Below are positions 1-11,138 of a stretch of 41,268 nucleotides of DNA, in pieces (within the stretch, counting starts at the first letter, position 1; every line of letters begins with the position of its first letter). The translations under genes and the position numbers were made by a program. The DNA is taken from contig BRYA01000383.1 in NCBI GenBank assembly GCA_030267965.1, positions 15,460 to 56,727 of the forward strand, in the 5' to 3' direction. The DNA comes from Triparma columacea. Its lineage: Eukaryota > Sar > Bolidophyceae > Parmales > Triparmaceae. The notes under the pieces are model-generated. The model did not search any database. It was not told the origin of the DNA and saw only the letters and a list, made by a program, of their open reading frames with translations.

Positions 1-63
1 CTTAGGCATTCCCCCCCCCTCCCCTTCCCTTCCCCATAAATTCCTCCCCTAATATATTCTCAC

Positions 64-859
64 CTCCTCCTCCATGGGCACCCCATCCTCCGTAAGTGTC
101 AATGATAATCTTGCGTCCCGTAAGTCCCGCATCCCCATGCGGTCCCCCAATCACGAACCTCCCACTAGGGTTAAGGTGGTAGATGGTTTTATCGTCGAGG
201 TACTGGGCAGGGATGACGGGCTTGATGACGTGCTCCATGAGGTCCTCCTTGATCTGCTCGTTGGAGACGCCCTCGTCGTGCTGCGTTGAGATCACGACCG
301 TGTGGACGCGCTGGGGGACGGGGAGGCCGTCCTCGAGCTTGTACTCGCAGGTGACCTGGGTCTTGCCGTCGGGACGGACCCAGGGGCAGACGCCGTTCTT
401 GCGGACCTCGGTTAGCTTGGAGCCGAGGGAGGTAGCCAGCATGTGGGTGAGGGGCATGAGCTGCTCGGTCTCGTCGGTGGCGTAGCCGAACATGATGCCC
501 TGGTCGCCGGCCCCGATGTCCTCGATCTTGACGGCGTCGACGGACTGGGCAATGTCGGGGGACTGCTCCTCAATGGCGACGATGACGTTGCAGGTCTTGT
601 AGTCGAAACCCTTGGCGGGGTCGTCGTAACCGATGTCCTTGATGGCGTCGCGGATGACCTGCTCGTAGTTGACGGTGGAGGCTGTGGTGATCTCACCGAA
701 GATCATGACCATGCCAGTCTTGGTGCAGGTCTCGCAGGCAACGCGGGAGGTCTCGTCGTCCTTGATGCAGGCGTCGAGGACGGCGTCGGACACCTGGTCG
801 CAGAACTTGTCGGGGTGACCCTCGTTGACGGACTCAGAAGTGAATAGGAAAGAGCTCAT
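64..859 (-). CDS. MAT: S-adenosylmethionine synthetase, first coding exon (partial gene)
   Basis: Makes S-adenosylmethionine from methionine and ATP in the cytosol. The exon encodes 265 residues starting at an ATG at 857-859. Seen: the N-terminal signature [11 protein letters not shown] with the ATP-binding His, the [12 protein letters not shown] motif near residue 117, and the [18 protein letters not shown] loop near residue 235. After GWGAHGGG the sequence hits a clean GTGAG donor (59-63 on the minus strand). It stops in phase 1 with a G that would complete the conserved Ala of GGGAF. The family is about 390 residues long, so roughly the last third lies left of the window. Translation past the donor gives only glycine-rich intron read-through. 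Codon use is strongly G/C-ending, as in a highly expressed gene. Identification is secure; only the 3' exon(s) are missing. Confidence 0.97.
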
Positions 860-875
860 TTTATTGGATTAGTAT

Positions 876-1030
876 TTGGTTTGTGTGTCTGTGGGTGGGG
901 TGGGGTTGGGTAGGTAGGGTGGGTAGGTAGGGTGGGTAGGAGGTGTGTGAGTGAGTGGGTGAGTGTGTGGGGGTGGGATGTACATGTATGTGTGTGTGTA
1001 ATGTGTGTAATGTGTGTGTATGTGTTTATT
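876..1030. repeat. TG/GGGTAGG-rich low-complexity tract upstream of MAT
   Basis: Starting about 20 bp upstream of the MAT start codon, about 150 bp of the plus strand is made almost only of G and T. It has GGGTAGG-type units around 905-945 followed by TGTG runs to about 1026. It occupies the 5' UTR/promoter position, so it could influence transcription, but it is simple sequence and no specific element is recognised. Confidence 0.6.
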
Positions 1031-2436
1031 GTAACCAACCACGCACCGACAACCTCACACATGCTAGCAATTTAAACAAGATTAGACGTATATAATGCAT
1101 GTGTTACAATGAGTCTGACGTGATCACAATACACTTTAGCCATAAACTTTGTAGTAATATGATTTAATAGCGATTTAGGGAATAAAATGTAACAATCCTC
1201 AGTTCTGTCGATAAAATGCATTTTGGTTGACCCCTAAAAACCTTAAAACAACTATATTATACAAATACACAACAACTAGTGGGACGCATTAAGCTAAAAC
1301 AACGACCAAATCAACAACAAACGCCGAAATAGCCGTCCAATAAGTTCCCTTACACTAAATTAGTATTGGAACGTGCTACCATGAATCCGATGGCCCGATT
1401 GAAGACAAGAAAAAGAAAGTTTTGGGTTTCGGCCTTTTCCTTTCTACCTTTTCTTCCTTTTCATTTTTAAACATCCTCTTCAAACATTCAAAAACTAAAT
1501 GACCGCGAAATATACACCAACTATATCTACAACCCCCAACGCTCAACTTTAATTCAAATCTTACACGTCTCCACCCTCTCAAAATACTAATTTATACTAA
1601 TTACAACACCCTAACCCTCACTTCCCACTCACGTTTCGCCACCAAAAGCGCTTTTTCGCCCCACGCTTCCCTCACCCCACCCTGGGCAACCGTAATCTCC
1701 CAGAAAACCTCCCAAGATGCCCCAAATTTTCGCCAAATTCTTTCAAGGAATCCACTCCCCATGTCACAGAACTGGAATCACTTACTAGAATCACACCTCA
1801 AAAAAATTAAAAGCACTTATATTCCTCAATAATGTTCGTCAACGGTCTCAAATCCCCTTACCCGACATGGTTCGCCTATCTTTCCTCTCTCCTTCTAATG
1901 GCCCTATCAGGGACTGGTGTAATAGTCACACAAGACTCCCAAAATTCCGAAGGGTCTTACCAACTTATCCCAGCTATACATGATCATGAAGACTGATAGC
2001 GAAGAACAATCCTTTAAAAACGATCCAACCCGCTCCCCGGATATATAAACAAGAAAAAGACGCCTCGAACCTGAACACCTCAACCTAAAAACAACACACC
2101 TAAACACTGATTCCCTGATTCGACACAACCATGAATCTGAACCTTGCCCACCTGCTGTGCGTACTCTCATCTCCATTACCTGAAATTCAAAAGTTTACTC
2201 TCCACACACTCCATCGGTGGGTCAGGGAAACTCGTTCAACGGTCCGAATACTGTGATTAGATTCCTCCCCCTTTTCTTCCCCCGAGAGACACCTGTACCC
2301 ATGGTTAATCTTAAACCTCCAGAAGTACTTAACCCGCCTCCCCTACCCATCAACACACCTACAACATGGATCGGTGTCCCTATTTAAAAACTACATACCA
2401 CTTTACGGTGAAAAATGAAACTTTTTAATGCCCCTC
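1031..2436. other. Intergenic region, no gene recognised
   Basis: About 1.4 kb, more AT-rich than the genes around it, between the 5' side of MAT and the 3' end of the voltage-sensor/RGS gene. The short open frames (68-89 codons, minus strand) have no recognisable motif, no strong start context and no splice partners. I see nothing else in it. Confidence 0.6.
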
Positions 2437-5400
2437 TCATTCCCCCCCCTCCCCTTCCGCCCCTCCTTGATCACCTCCAGCGTCCCCCCCCGTCCCCGAA
2501 TCTAGTAACGTCTTCTTCCTCTCCTTCTTACTTGTTAGGTTAAGGATAACAGGTTTCTCCTGCCCAGCTAGCATTTGCCTCTCCTCAATCTCCTCTACGT
2601 CAAACTCGTTCTCTACCATGATGGCCTTCGGGAGTCCCTTCTTCGCAATGACGAGCCCCTTGCAGTTGTCGCTCGAAAGGAACGCCGGGAAGTACCTCAT
2701 CCTCATAATCTCAATAACGTCCTGCTCCGCCCTATCGAACGTCTCTATACACGGCCTCTCCTGTACGAACACCTCCTCGTAAAGCGCCTGGATTATCTGG
2801 CTGCTGAGGTCGAGGGCGGAGCCGGACTCGGGGTGGACGTAGGTCTTGAAAATGTGACGAGCCTGGAAAGTGGCGGAGGAGATTGCGCGACGGTAACGAC
2901 GGATCTCCTCCCAGAATAGGAGGTTATCCTCGTTGAACTCGTTCATCACCTGAAGGGGGGGGGGAGGGGGGGGGGAGGGGGGTAAAACGCGGTTAGTATA
3001 TTATATTATTATTAGCTCGTTTTCTCTTTTTTTGCAAGGAATTATCAACAAACAATTTCGGAAGAACATACATCCCCTACGAAAAAATAACTGAACCACC
3101 ACAAGATCACCCAGCTCACCTTTATCGTAGTGTCCTTTTTATTGTTGCTCGCGCTCAGGTAAGTGTGAAAGTACCTGACAGCCAGTGGGTCATTCAAGAA
3201 GTCAATGAACATAAGTCTCTGAACCATAATTTTCTTCGCTCCCTGCATCATGTTGTGTAGGTCCCCGCTCGTTATCCTGTGCGTGCTACCGACGACGCGG
3301 GCGATCTCCTCCTTCTCGCGACGGACGTCGATCGTCCAGACGGCGTTGTCTGGGGTGTAGAGGGTGGTGACCTTGTGCATGTCGGTGTCGAAGAACCTGG
3401 CGACCTTGGTTAACACGCTCTCGATGTAGCTGCTCTCGCTCCCGTTTATGGCGTCGGCGCCGATGTTGAAGAGCTGGCTGGAGACCTTGCTCGTTACCTC
3501 TGTGAGCCTGGCGATGGGCTGGAACATTAGCTCGTGGGCGTCGTTGTTGAAGACAAAGGAACCGAGGGCAAAAAGGAAGGCCAGGAATAGCGTCAGCAAG
3601 ATGTTGAGCACGGCCGTGTCCTTGATCTCGTCGGTCAGCTCGTACCGAGCGACAATGCTGGGGAAGTTCGTGCTGTCAATGTCTTCACCAGTTGTTATCA
3701 CGTTGCCGGCCCTCGAGGGAGTCCTTTCAAACATGTAGTCACCTGCGGATATGTAAACCAGCGTGTCCTCGCTATCCTTATAAATTTCAAGCGCTTCGTA
3801 CAAAGTGCTATTGCTGGCGTTCACTTGGAGCATGGACTGGACCATCTCCAAGGATATGTAAGTGTTGATATCGGGAGTGTATTCGAGATTCGGCATGACA
3901 ATGAGCATGAGGATGACTGAGAGGGAGAGGGGGGGAGGGGGGGAGGGGGGGGAGAGGTTAGGTCGTGGGGGGAGGGGGGCTTTAAAAATACAAAGGAAGA
4001 AGCGCATCGTCCTCATAACCCTCTCCCTACTCACCTCCCGTGACAACTCTCATCTCCACAACGGCCGCGTGTTTCTTAGCCAGCCTGCTCCTGTAGGCAT
4101 TCATTTCGTCGTTCTCCTTATGGACCCCCTCCTCATCCTCATCCTCCTTGTGCCTCCCCTTGCTCAGCAGCTTGACGACCCTGAAAAGGCGGAACATGCG
4201 TATAATCCTGAAGAACCGAACGATTCTCACCGCCCTGGTCCCTGTCCTCGCGACCCTACCGGCCCTCGCGAGGGCCAGCCCGTCGAGCGCCCAGGCGTCG
4301 GGCCAAATGAAAGCAACGTCTGGGAGCAGAGATATCGTTCCTACCACATCGAGCCTGAATGCGTGCGAATGGGTGGAATGGGGGGGGAGGGAGGGGAGGG
4401 AGGGGGGTTAGCTTAATATCTAAGCAGCTCATTTAAGCAGCTCATTGATGTTCTCCGCTCGTTGATGTTCCCCGCTCACTCTCTCCTCTCTTCCTGCGAC
4501 TCACCAGAAGAAGAAGGAAAGGTTGTAATGCTCGATGCATAGGCAAGACAGAACGATTTCGAACGTGAAGAACAAGAGAGAAAAGAAGCTGCACAAGTGG
4601 AGCCCCAGAAAGTCCCTGCTGCCAATCACCGCCTCTGCAATTTCCATGCCAACGATTGCATAAACCGTGGTGATTCCCACCATGGTACTGAAGGAGGCGC
4701 TGTTGAGTAGATTCCTTCCCTGGATCTTCCAGCCCACGTGAAACTTGGCGTGAAAGTCTTTCGCCACGACAGCCTCCCCGAGGCCTTGGAACATGCTCCC
4801 TGCCTGCCCCACGTGCACTTCCTCGTCCTCGTCCTCGTCCTCGTCATATTCTAAAGCCCTTTCGCTGTCAAAGTCCGAATTCGCTTCGCCCTTAGACTCG
4901 CTCTTGTCGTACTCATTTGCCGGTACGTCCTTTGAGCGGGTCATCGGGAGAAGGCTATTTCGCTTTGGAGACAGAGGACTGAAGCTGCGCCGAGGCTTAC
5001 TTTTGGGCGACATGGAGCCCTCCTCTATTTCCTTCAAGACACCGTCTGCGACATCGTCGAGGTAAGGTAGGTCACTGAGTGCACCTGAGTCTGTATTTAT
5101 TGATCTCCCCTTTGTTTTCCTGCCCTTCCTCTTGAACTCGACTCCCACATCCACACTGCATTTTTCTTCGCCAGCTTCACCCTCGAACTCGACCTTTCGG
5201 GTTTCGAGTCTCGGTGTACCGTGTTGGCAGCCGACGGTCCTCATTGAGGTGGTAGCTGCCTGCATCCTCACGGACTTGGACCTTGTCTTGCCAAAGATGT
5301 CATTCTTCCTTGACTCCCCTCCTCTGGAAGCCCTATTTTTGCGTATGGCAACTAGGCTGGGAATATTGGCCTCCAACATGGCCTTCTCCCTTTCGCTTCC

Positions 5401-5859
5401 GGTCTTGACCTCTTTATCGAGGTCCGAGGAACTATTTTCTGCGCCCCTGGAGGCTATCTGAGGACTTGCCCTTAAAGTGTCTCCTGCCTCATCACCGTAG
5501 GTCAGACTCGACTTCCTCCCCTTCACGCTGAAGTTCTGCAGCATGAGTATGTCGTCATGCGACTGCTTATCTTCCTGCACTTTCCCGAAGTACTCCTTCT
5601 CTCTGTCAGCCTCACTGGTGGGGGCAAGCGAAGTAACGCTCCCACTACGCCCACTAGTAATGCTCCCTCGTTTCGACGATCCCCCTAGTCCTGCAAGAGT
5701 GCCTAAGAACCCCGATGACTTTCGACGCACCGAACCTCTGGGTTTTAAAATGATGGGGTCAACACCCCCAGCATCCGGCGCAATCTTGGCAACAGCCAAG
5801 GCAGACGAACGACGGCGGTTGGAGGACACGCGAGGGATATGTTCATCATTGTCGTTCAT
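2437..5859 (-). CDS. Voltage-sensor membrane protein with C-terminal RGS domain
   Basis: Four exons with closing phases: 4505-5859, 4035-4354, 3120-3916 and 2437-2949 (994 aa). Donors are GTGAGT, GTGAGT and GTGAGC. Residues 1-390 are Ser-rich, charged and probably disordered, with a DEDEDEDEE run. S1 lies near 392-410 and S2 near 416-437. S3 (FFFWLDVVGTISLLPD) spans the first splice site. S4 (about 492-513) has Arg at every third position seven times, then Lys. One hydrophobic helix (559-571), a loop of about 90 residues, and another helix (662-682) follow, then a cytosolic linker beginning HELMFQPIARL. The C-terminus (about 793-938) reads as an RGS domain: MFIDFLNDPLAVRYFHTYL, EDNLLFWEEIRRYRRA, a helix around RAEQDVIEIMRMRYFPAFL. 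RGS domains speed GTP hydrolysis by G-alpha. No pore loop is visible. Inference: membrane voltage may control G-protein deactivation. The RGS call is by pattern only. Confidence 0.8.
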
Positions 5860-6606
5860 TTTAGAGAGAAGTTGGTGTTGGAATACGTAGGTAGGGTGAT
5901 TTCAGAGACCAGTTAAAAGTCGAGTAGTTGGGGAGTTGGGGAGGAAGGTGATTGTTTTGGAGGTATTTATCGACGCCTTGGGCGGGGCGGGGCGGAGAGG
6001 GTTTGGAGGATCAATCCGGGTGGAGCTAATGAGAGTGTCAAGTGGAGGAAAGGGTTAACCCTGAGAATGTTCAGCGATAAAAGAGCGACGAAAAGCTGCG
6101 AAAGCCGAGGGGAAAATAATAAATCCAAAGAAATGTGAGTTTAACAAATGAAAAGCGGAATTGTTCAAGAACGGGTAAAGAAAAGTTCAACGATGCTGAA
6201 ACTGGTACTATTGTTCTTCGCTCTTAAACCCTAATTGTGCTCGCTTGTGAACCTTGTTTGTTCTCTCTACTTGTTTCCCATGGTTTCTGCGTAGTTAACG
6301 TAGGGCGGATTTTCACTTGTGCAAATATTGTCGAGAGGGTTGCGAACATGTAGCAGCACCTTTTCCCTCTGGACGACAGTCACATGGCCTCCAGCAAGGT
6401 CATCAAGCAAAATTAGAAGGGTTCCTTATTGAGTTCTTAACAAAGTAGATTTACTCGCCTTAAAACGCTAGGGGGCGTTTGGTACCTCTGATCTGCAAGA
6501 AGGTCCTAATTTAGAGCATTTGGCTCCTTCTGGGATATTAGTCTGCATTCGCAGGTTGGGGTCGGTTCTTGGACCACAAAAATTAGCCGTGTGATAAACG
6601 TTAACC
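5860..6606. promoter_or_regulatory. Divergent intergenic region between the voltage-sensor/RGS gene and ESS2
   Basis: About 750 bp between two divergent start codons, so it should hold both promoters. A GC-box-like GGGCGGGGCGGGGCGG stretch lies near 5979-5994. No other defined element is recognised. Confidence 0.4.
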
Positions 6607-8022
6607 ATGTCGAGACGTGCTATACTTGATGAAGATACTTATGTGAATGCTCTAGATAGCGTAATTCGGCGTGATTATTACCCTTCAACGATAAATGAGG
6701 ACGACGAAATTGGAGGAAGTGGCAGAGGAAAGCACAACGATGGTGACAAAATCTACGGGGATGACAAGGGCTATGGGTACAGTCTTGATGATGATAGCGA
6801 TCAGGAAGAGGGGTCAAATTATGAACAGGTGGCCACTAAAGCTGATAATTTGACTGACTTCCATCGAAAGGTGAGAGACCACCTTCATTGTTGTTGGAGT
6901 AAAGAAAAGAGACGAAATCGACGTGCAATTTTGTGAACTTCTCGCTAGCTTCTCTCGCCTTGCTTGGTTCCTCCCTAACCTCTCCTCCCTCTCCTCCCCC
7001 TTCCCCAGAATACAAGCGAAGACAACGAGCACTTCCACAAGCAGCACCAGTCCGACCTCGCCTCCCACCGGGAGCGTTACGCCTACGCTTACGCCGAGGG
7101 TGCGCCGTTACTGCTAATGCCTGACGGTACGGCGCAGACGAAGGAGAGGCTGGCTCTGATGGAGGCTACACCCCTGGCGAGCGACGAGTTTGACTTGAAT
7201 CCCAAGGGTATGGTGAATACTTGGAAGTACAGGGCGAAGAACGCGCTCTTTGGGACCCCAGGGGGGATCGACAAGAACAGGGATATATGCGGGTTGAAGC
7301 CAAAGGGTTTGTTAATGCTCGAAGGGGGGGGGTTTGAGGGAGAAGCAGGCGACTTCGACAGTGACAGAGCAGCAATGCCTCCGCCCGCACGGACCGAGCC
7401 CTTCATACAGCCTTCTGCCACCCGGTTCGGGGAATCTGCTCTCTTGGGCCAGTTCCTCCGTGACGCCAAGGACAGAGGAGGGGCGGGGGGGAGTAGGTAC
7501 GAGGGGAGTCACACGTCGTCAGAGTACGACAGCGGGAGCGAATTAGGGGGGGATAGGAGGAAGAGGATCAACGGGTACAGCTTCGTGAGCATGGAGGGGA
7601 ATGGGACGCCGAAGGTTTATCCCACTTTAGAGAGTATACCAAAGGAGGTGGGGGTGCCGAGTTTTGGGATAATGGAGGAGTCAAGGAGGGATAAAACTGG
7701 CCGCCGGCTTGCGGATGACGCCAAGAAGAAGGCGGTAGTCGCTCGCCGTAAGCAATCCTCAGGTGGTAGCGTGGCGTCTTCGTCGTCTCGTTGGGGCAGA
7801 AAGATCGGTCGGACTCCAGACCCAACCGCGAACTTGACCCCGGCTGCGCTGAGCCTGTTGAGCAGGACAGCGGGGGGGAAGGCGAGACTCATTGGGGGGC
7901 TACCTAACCCGAACGCCACCCCGAGAGATGCAAGGAGCTTGGGGGGGAGCTTGAGGGAAAGTTATACACCAAGGTCGGAGGGGAGGAGGAAGAGAGGAGA
8001 TTACACGCCGAGGAGGAAGTGA
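6607..8022 (+). CDS. ESS2: Splicing factor ESS2 (DGCR14/ES2 family)
   Basis: Nuclear protein of the spliceosome (C-complex associated in animals and fungi). Two exons, 6607-6870 and 7009-8022, with donor GTGAGA and acceptor CCCCAG, phase 0, 425 aa. Seen: the N-terminal ES2 signature LDEDTYVNALDSVIRRDYYP (residues about 7-26), the TSEDN motif right after the splice junction followed by a helix ending in YAYAYAEG, and the later conserved block VNTWKYRAKNALF near residue 153. The C-terminal half is Ser/Gly/Arg-rich and ends in a basic tail (YTPRRK), usual for the family. Splicing removes a 138-nt intron that would otherwise truncate the protein; the TSEDN motif only appears when the exons are joined. 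Start chosen as the first ATG before the signature. Confidence 0.92.
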
Positions 8023-8251
8023 AGGGGTGGGGGTGGGGCGCTATTTAAAACCTGTTCGTGTATGTTATTTTGAATTTTGCAGATTACATCCAGGTGTGTC
8101 AATTTGGGGCAATTTAGTATTTTTGCTTTGAAGTTACTAACCGTTTGTCGGGTGAAGTTTTTCGTGTCCGTCTGCCGTGTCCCCGACATTGAAGGTGCCT
8201 CTAACATAATCTAAATCCCACCTCAACGTGCCTCTTCCCTCAACTAATTCA

Positions 8252-8937
8252 ATGGCGCAGCAGGGAAGCTCAACCCTAACAATGAATGAATTTTTTAAGT
8301 CATGCACTACCAAGCCGGTATTAATTCTCTGGTTCTATTTCGGGTACTATCTAGCGGTACAACTGCAGCACCAGGGTACGCTTACATCCGGTAACTGGGT
8401 GAGTTTCTTAGGTTTTCCACCCGAGGTTTTGTTTGCCCGTGCGAAACTCTAACAGGTTTGTGTTTGTTACAGGCTGTGTTTCCGTTGCTCGTTTTCTCCC
8501 GTTCCGATGCCCCCCCGTCGTTGTGTGTTATCTTATTATCTCTCTAAACCCCCCCTCCCTTTCTCCAGTTAACGAGTGCCTTCACAGCGACTCTGATAGG
8601 TATAGCAAACAACTCCGCCGGCATAGGCGACTCCACCCTCCGTGACTGGTTCCTCTCAAACCCCCGTCGTTTCCTCCTCTATTTCTGCATACCCTTCTGC
8701 GTATCTAGCTTGTCTATATGCGCGTCCAAACATGAGGAGGACTTCTGGTTAGTGTTCTCCACTAACAAAAGGATATTAGGTACAAGCCTTGGTACAGCTG
8801 CCGGGGTTGTGGTTACTTTGAAGGTTTTTGAGCGGATAACGAGGGGGGGGGGACTTAACGGGGAAGACAAGGAAGTGGGGGGGGGAGGTGGGGGGGCGAA
8901 GGTTATGGAGGAGGAGGAGGATAATTCAAAGTTGTAA
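8252..8937 (+). CDS. Small predicted multi-pass membrane protein, unknown function
   Basis: Two exons, 8252-8398 and 8569-8937 (donor GTGAGT, acceptor CTCCAG, phase 0), give 171 aa. Hydrophobic segments: VLILWFYFGYYLAVQL (about 23-38), a weaker one around AFTATLIGIANNSAGIG (about 52-68), and RRFLLYFCIPFCVSSLSICA (about 80-99), with a further stretch near LGTAAGVVVTLKVF. The tail is Gly- then Glu-rich. I do not recognise the family. The stop at 8935-8937 overlaps a good donor-like GTAAGTACG (8934 onward), so a further exon is possible. The 55 bp just after the stop duplicate part of exon 2 (see 8941-8995). Confidence 0.6.
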
Positions 8938-8940
8938 GTA

Positions 8941-8995
8941 CGTACCCTTCTGCGTATCCAGCTTGTCCATATGCGTGTCGAAAACACGAGGAGGA
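8941..8995 (+). repeat. Degenerate duplicate of part of the upstream exon
   Basis: This stretch matches 8688-8742 with about seven differences and one inserted base. It still reads VPFCVSSLSICVSK in one frame, against IPFCVSSLSICASK in the gene. It starts three bases past the stop codon. This looks like a partial exon duplication; its frame then runs into Gly codons and a stop. Confidence 0.7.
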
Positions 8996-9070
8996 GGGGG
9001 AGGATGTCTTCAAACGTTGTAGTTATACATTTTGTTCTTGTTACAATATGAAAGTCCTTAGTGCATATAA

Positions 9071-10685
9071 CTACCGTCCCCCCTCCCCTCCCCCCCCTTC
9101 TTCTTTAAATTGAATAAAGTAGTGTGTCTTGACGATCTTAAGTCCCCCCCCCCCCTCATTATTCGCTCCCCCTTTCTTCCTTTTCCTTTTCCCTTTCCTT
9201 TCCTCCTTCCTTCCCTCCCTCTCCTCCCTTCCCGCAATCTGAGGGGGTTCGTATTCACTCTCTCCTTCATAGCCACCACCTCCACCCCCACCCACGTCCA
9301 TACCGTCGTCGTAGATGCTTATTCCAGTTAACCTTTTACTTCCCCTACTCCCTTTATACGTGCAGAAGATAACAGGTCTAACGACGGCGGAGGGCGAGTT
9401 TGAAGACAGGTACTTATCACCACCGACGAAACCACAACCAAGAGCACTTGCGACGTCGCGTAATTCCATACCCTCAACGTCGTTTCTGTCCTTGTGTGTC
9501 CCTTTATCACCCTCGTTCGAAGTAGTCCTCCCATTTGATGTGTTACAAACATTCCTCTCATACCTATCGACAACTCCCCTAGTCGCGAACACGACTTTAA
9601 ACGGTGCCTCAATCTCCGTAATAACACTTAGTTCACACGGTTCTGAGCTTGACATGGCTTGTGATAAAGTGTAGGGGGAGTGGATTAGGGATTTTAATCC
9701 TATTATTGACGCTAATGTTGGGGGGGGGGGGTAGGGGGGTGAAGATGGAGGGAGAAGATGGGGGGGTGGAGGAGGGTGGAATTGCTATGAGAAGAAAAGA
9801 GGGAAAGAGAGGGGGGAGGGGGAGGGGGGAGGGAGAGGGTTAGGGGACGAAAATGGTTTTAGGGAGGGTAGGTAAGGAAGTCTTTGTTTGGGGTTTCTCA
9901 CCTCGAATAAGGCTTGCATGTGCAGTGGTGTGTTTGGTGGGAACGGCAAGTTAGGGAACGCGTCGTGGTGGTTGTGGTGGTTGTTGTTGTGGTGGTGGTT
10001 GTGGTGGTGGTTGTGGTGGTGCTGCTGCTGATGGGTGGGGGGAGGAGGATTGACAGAGTCTTGATGGAGGAGGGAGGAAAGGGAGGGGGAGGGAGGCCTG
10101 CTGGTTGGGGCGGAGGAAGAGGAAGAGGAGGAGGAGAGGGTGGAGGAGGAGTTTCCCGTGATGAAGCCACTGGAGGTGGGTGGGGGGGTCTTGGGTAGGG
10201 GAGCGAGGAATTTGGAGGAGCCAAACTTTTGATTGACAAATTGACGGCGCCTGAGGTGTTTTGTGGATTGGAGGGTGGAGGTGGGGGGTGATGAGGTTTA
10301 GAAAGTGGGGGGGGGGTTGACGGGGTGAATTGAGCAGGTGTTGATTGAATTGTTGATTGTCGTTGCATATTAGTTGTCAGTCTCACCTTTCTCTGTCCTC
10401 TTGTAGTAGGTTTCTAACGTTCTCGTGTACGAAGGTCTTCTTCCCGTACATGATCTTGGCTGTGTCTGTCTTTATGTTGGCGACGTGCTTCTTGGATATG
10501 TTGGCAATTTGAGTGTTGTTGCTGTGTTGTGTGTTGTGAGTAGGATGTTGAGCTATAGGCCTTGTCGTAGGTCTTGTTGTAGGTCCTGTTGTAGGTCCTG
10601 TTATTGTTGGTTGAAGTGGTTGAAGTGGTTGAAGAGGAGTCGGTGTAGAAAAGTTGGATAAAATTACATTTGGAGGTAGATTCAT
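9071..10685 (-). CDS. Proline/histidine-rich protein with a possible PAS-like region
   Basis: Three exons close in phase: 10387-10685, 9902-10250 and 9071-9784 (donors both GTGAGA; acceptors CTCAG and CATAG). Together they give about 453 aa. The N-terminus has repeats of PTTGPTTRP type, then a charged segment YGKKTFVHENVRNLLQEDRE that continues across the splice into RRRQFVNQKFGSSKF. The middle is Ser/Pro-rich, then a His/Asn tract (trinucleotide repeats, plus-strand 9960-10030), then DAFPNLPFPPNTPLHMQALFE followed by poly-Pro. Exon 3 contains HSPYTLSQAMSSSEPCELSV followed by ITEIEAPFKVVFATRGVVDR. Its spacing resembles the start of a PAS domain, and RPVIFCTYKG resembles a later strand. The Gly/Lys-rich end is doubtful and the true 3' end may be earlier. 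A signalling or transcription role is only a guess. Confidence 0.5.
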
Positions 10686-11138
10686 GTTGTTTGTGTCGTG
10701 TGTGTGGTGTGTGTGTGTGTATACAACAATAATACAACAGCTATAGTGATAGTAGTGTATTTAAGGAGACTATTTTGAGGAGCTCTCAAACTCCGATTCT
10801 GGGGATGATAAGAAGGCCTGTTTTTTATCTCGAATCTCAATCAAATGGGATTATAATTGTACGACCTGATTTGTACAAGTTGTATTTAACGATGAAGCAA
10901 TAATCTGTGTGTGTAAGACGATTGTTTGGACAAAGGAAAGATTGCAGCAAAGTTGTTTTTGGCCTTGTCAGATTGAACTTGAAAACGTGTGAACTTTGGA
11001 GGATCCCATTTCAGGGCATTTTTTTGGACTCTTCTGCCCCAAAAAAATACTTCGCCCAAATACCCCTCTCCATCTACGCATTTCACGCCATACCCTAGCT
11101 TAAGCGCTATCAGTACTGCCACTTTCATCCTCCCCGAG
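10686..11138. other. Intergenic region upstream of BspA-type LRR copy 1
   Basis: About 450 bp. A (TG)n stretch lies at about 10690-10720. The last 70-90 bp (from CTCCATCTACGCATTTCACG, about 11069) match the 5' flanks of the other two LRR copies and so belong to the duplicated unit. Nothing else is recognised. Confidence 0.55.

Noticed and set aside
8228..8251. Earlier start (MPLPSTNS) for the small membrane protein
   Set aside because: That codon is GTG; the first ATG is at 8252.
9898..10386. Minus-strand Pro/Thr-rich frame of 162 codons
   Set aside because: It is a shadow frame. The frame compatible with the flanking exons reads His/Asn instead and joins in phase on both sides.
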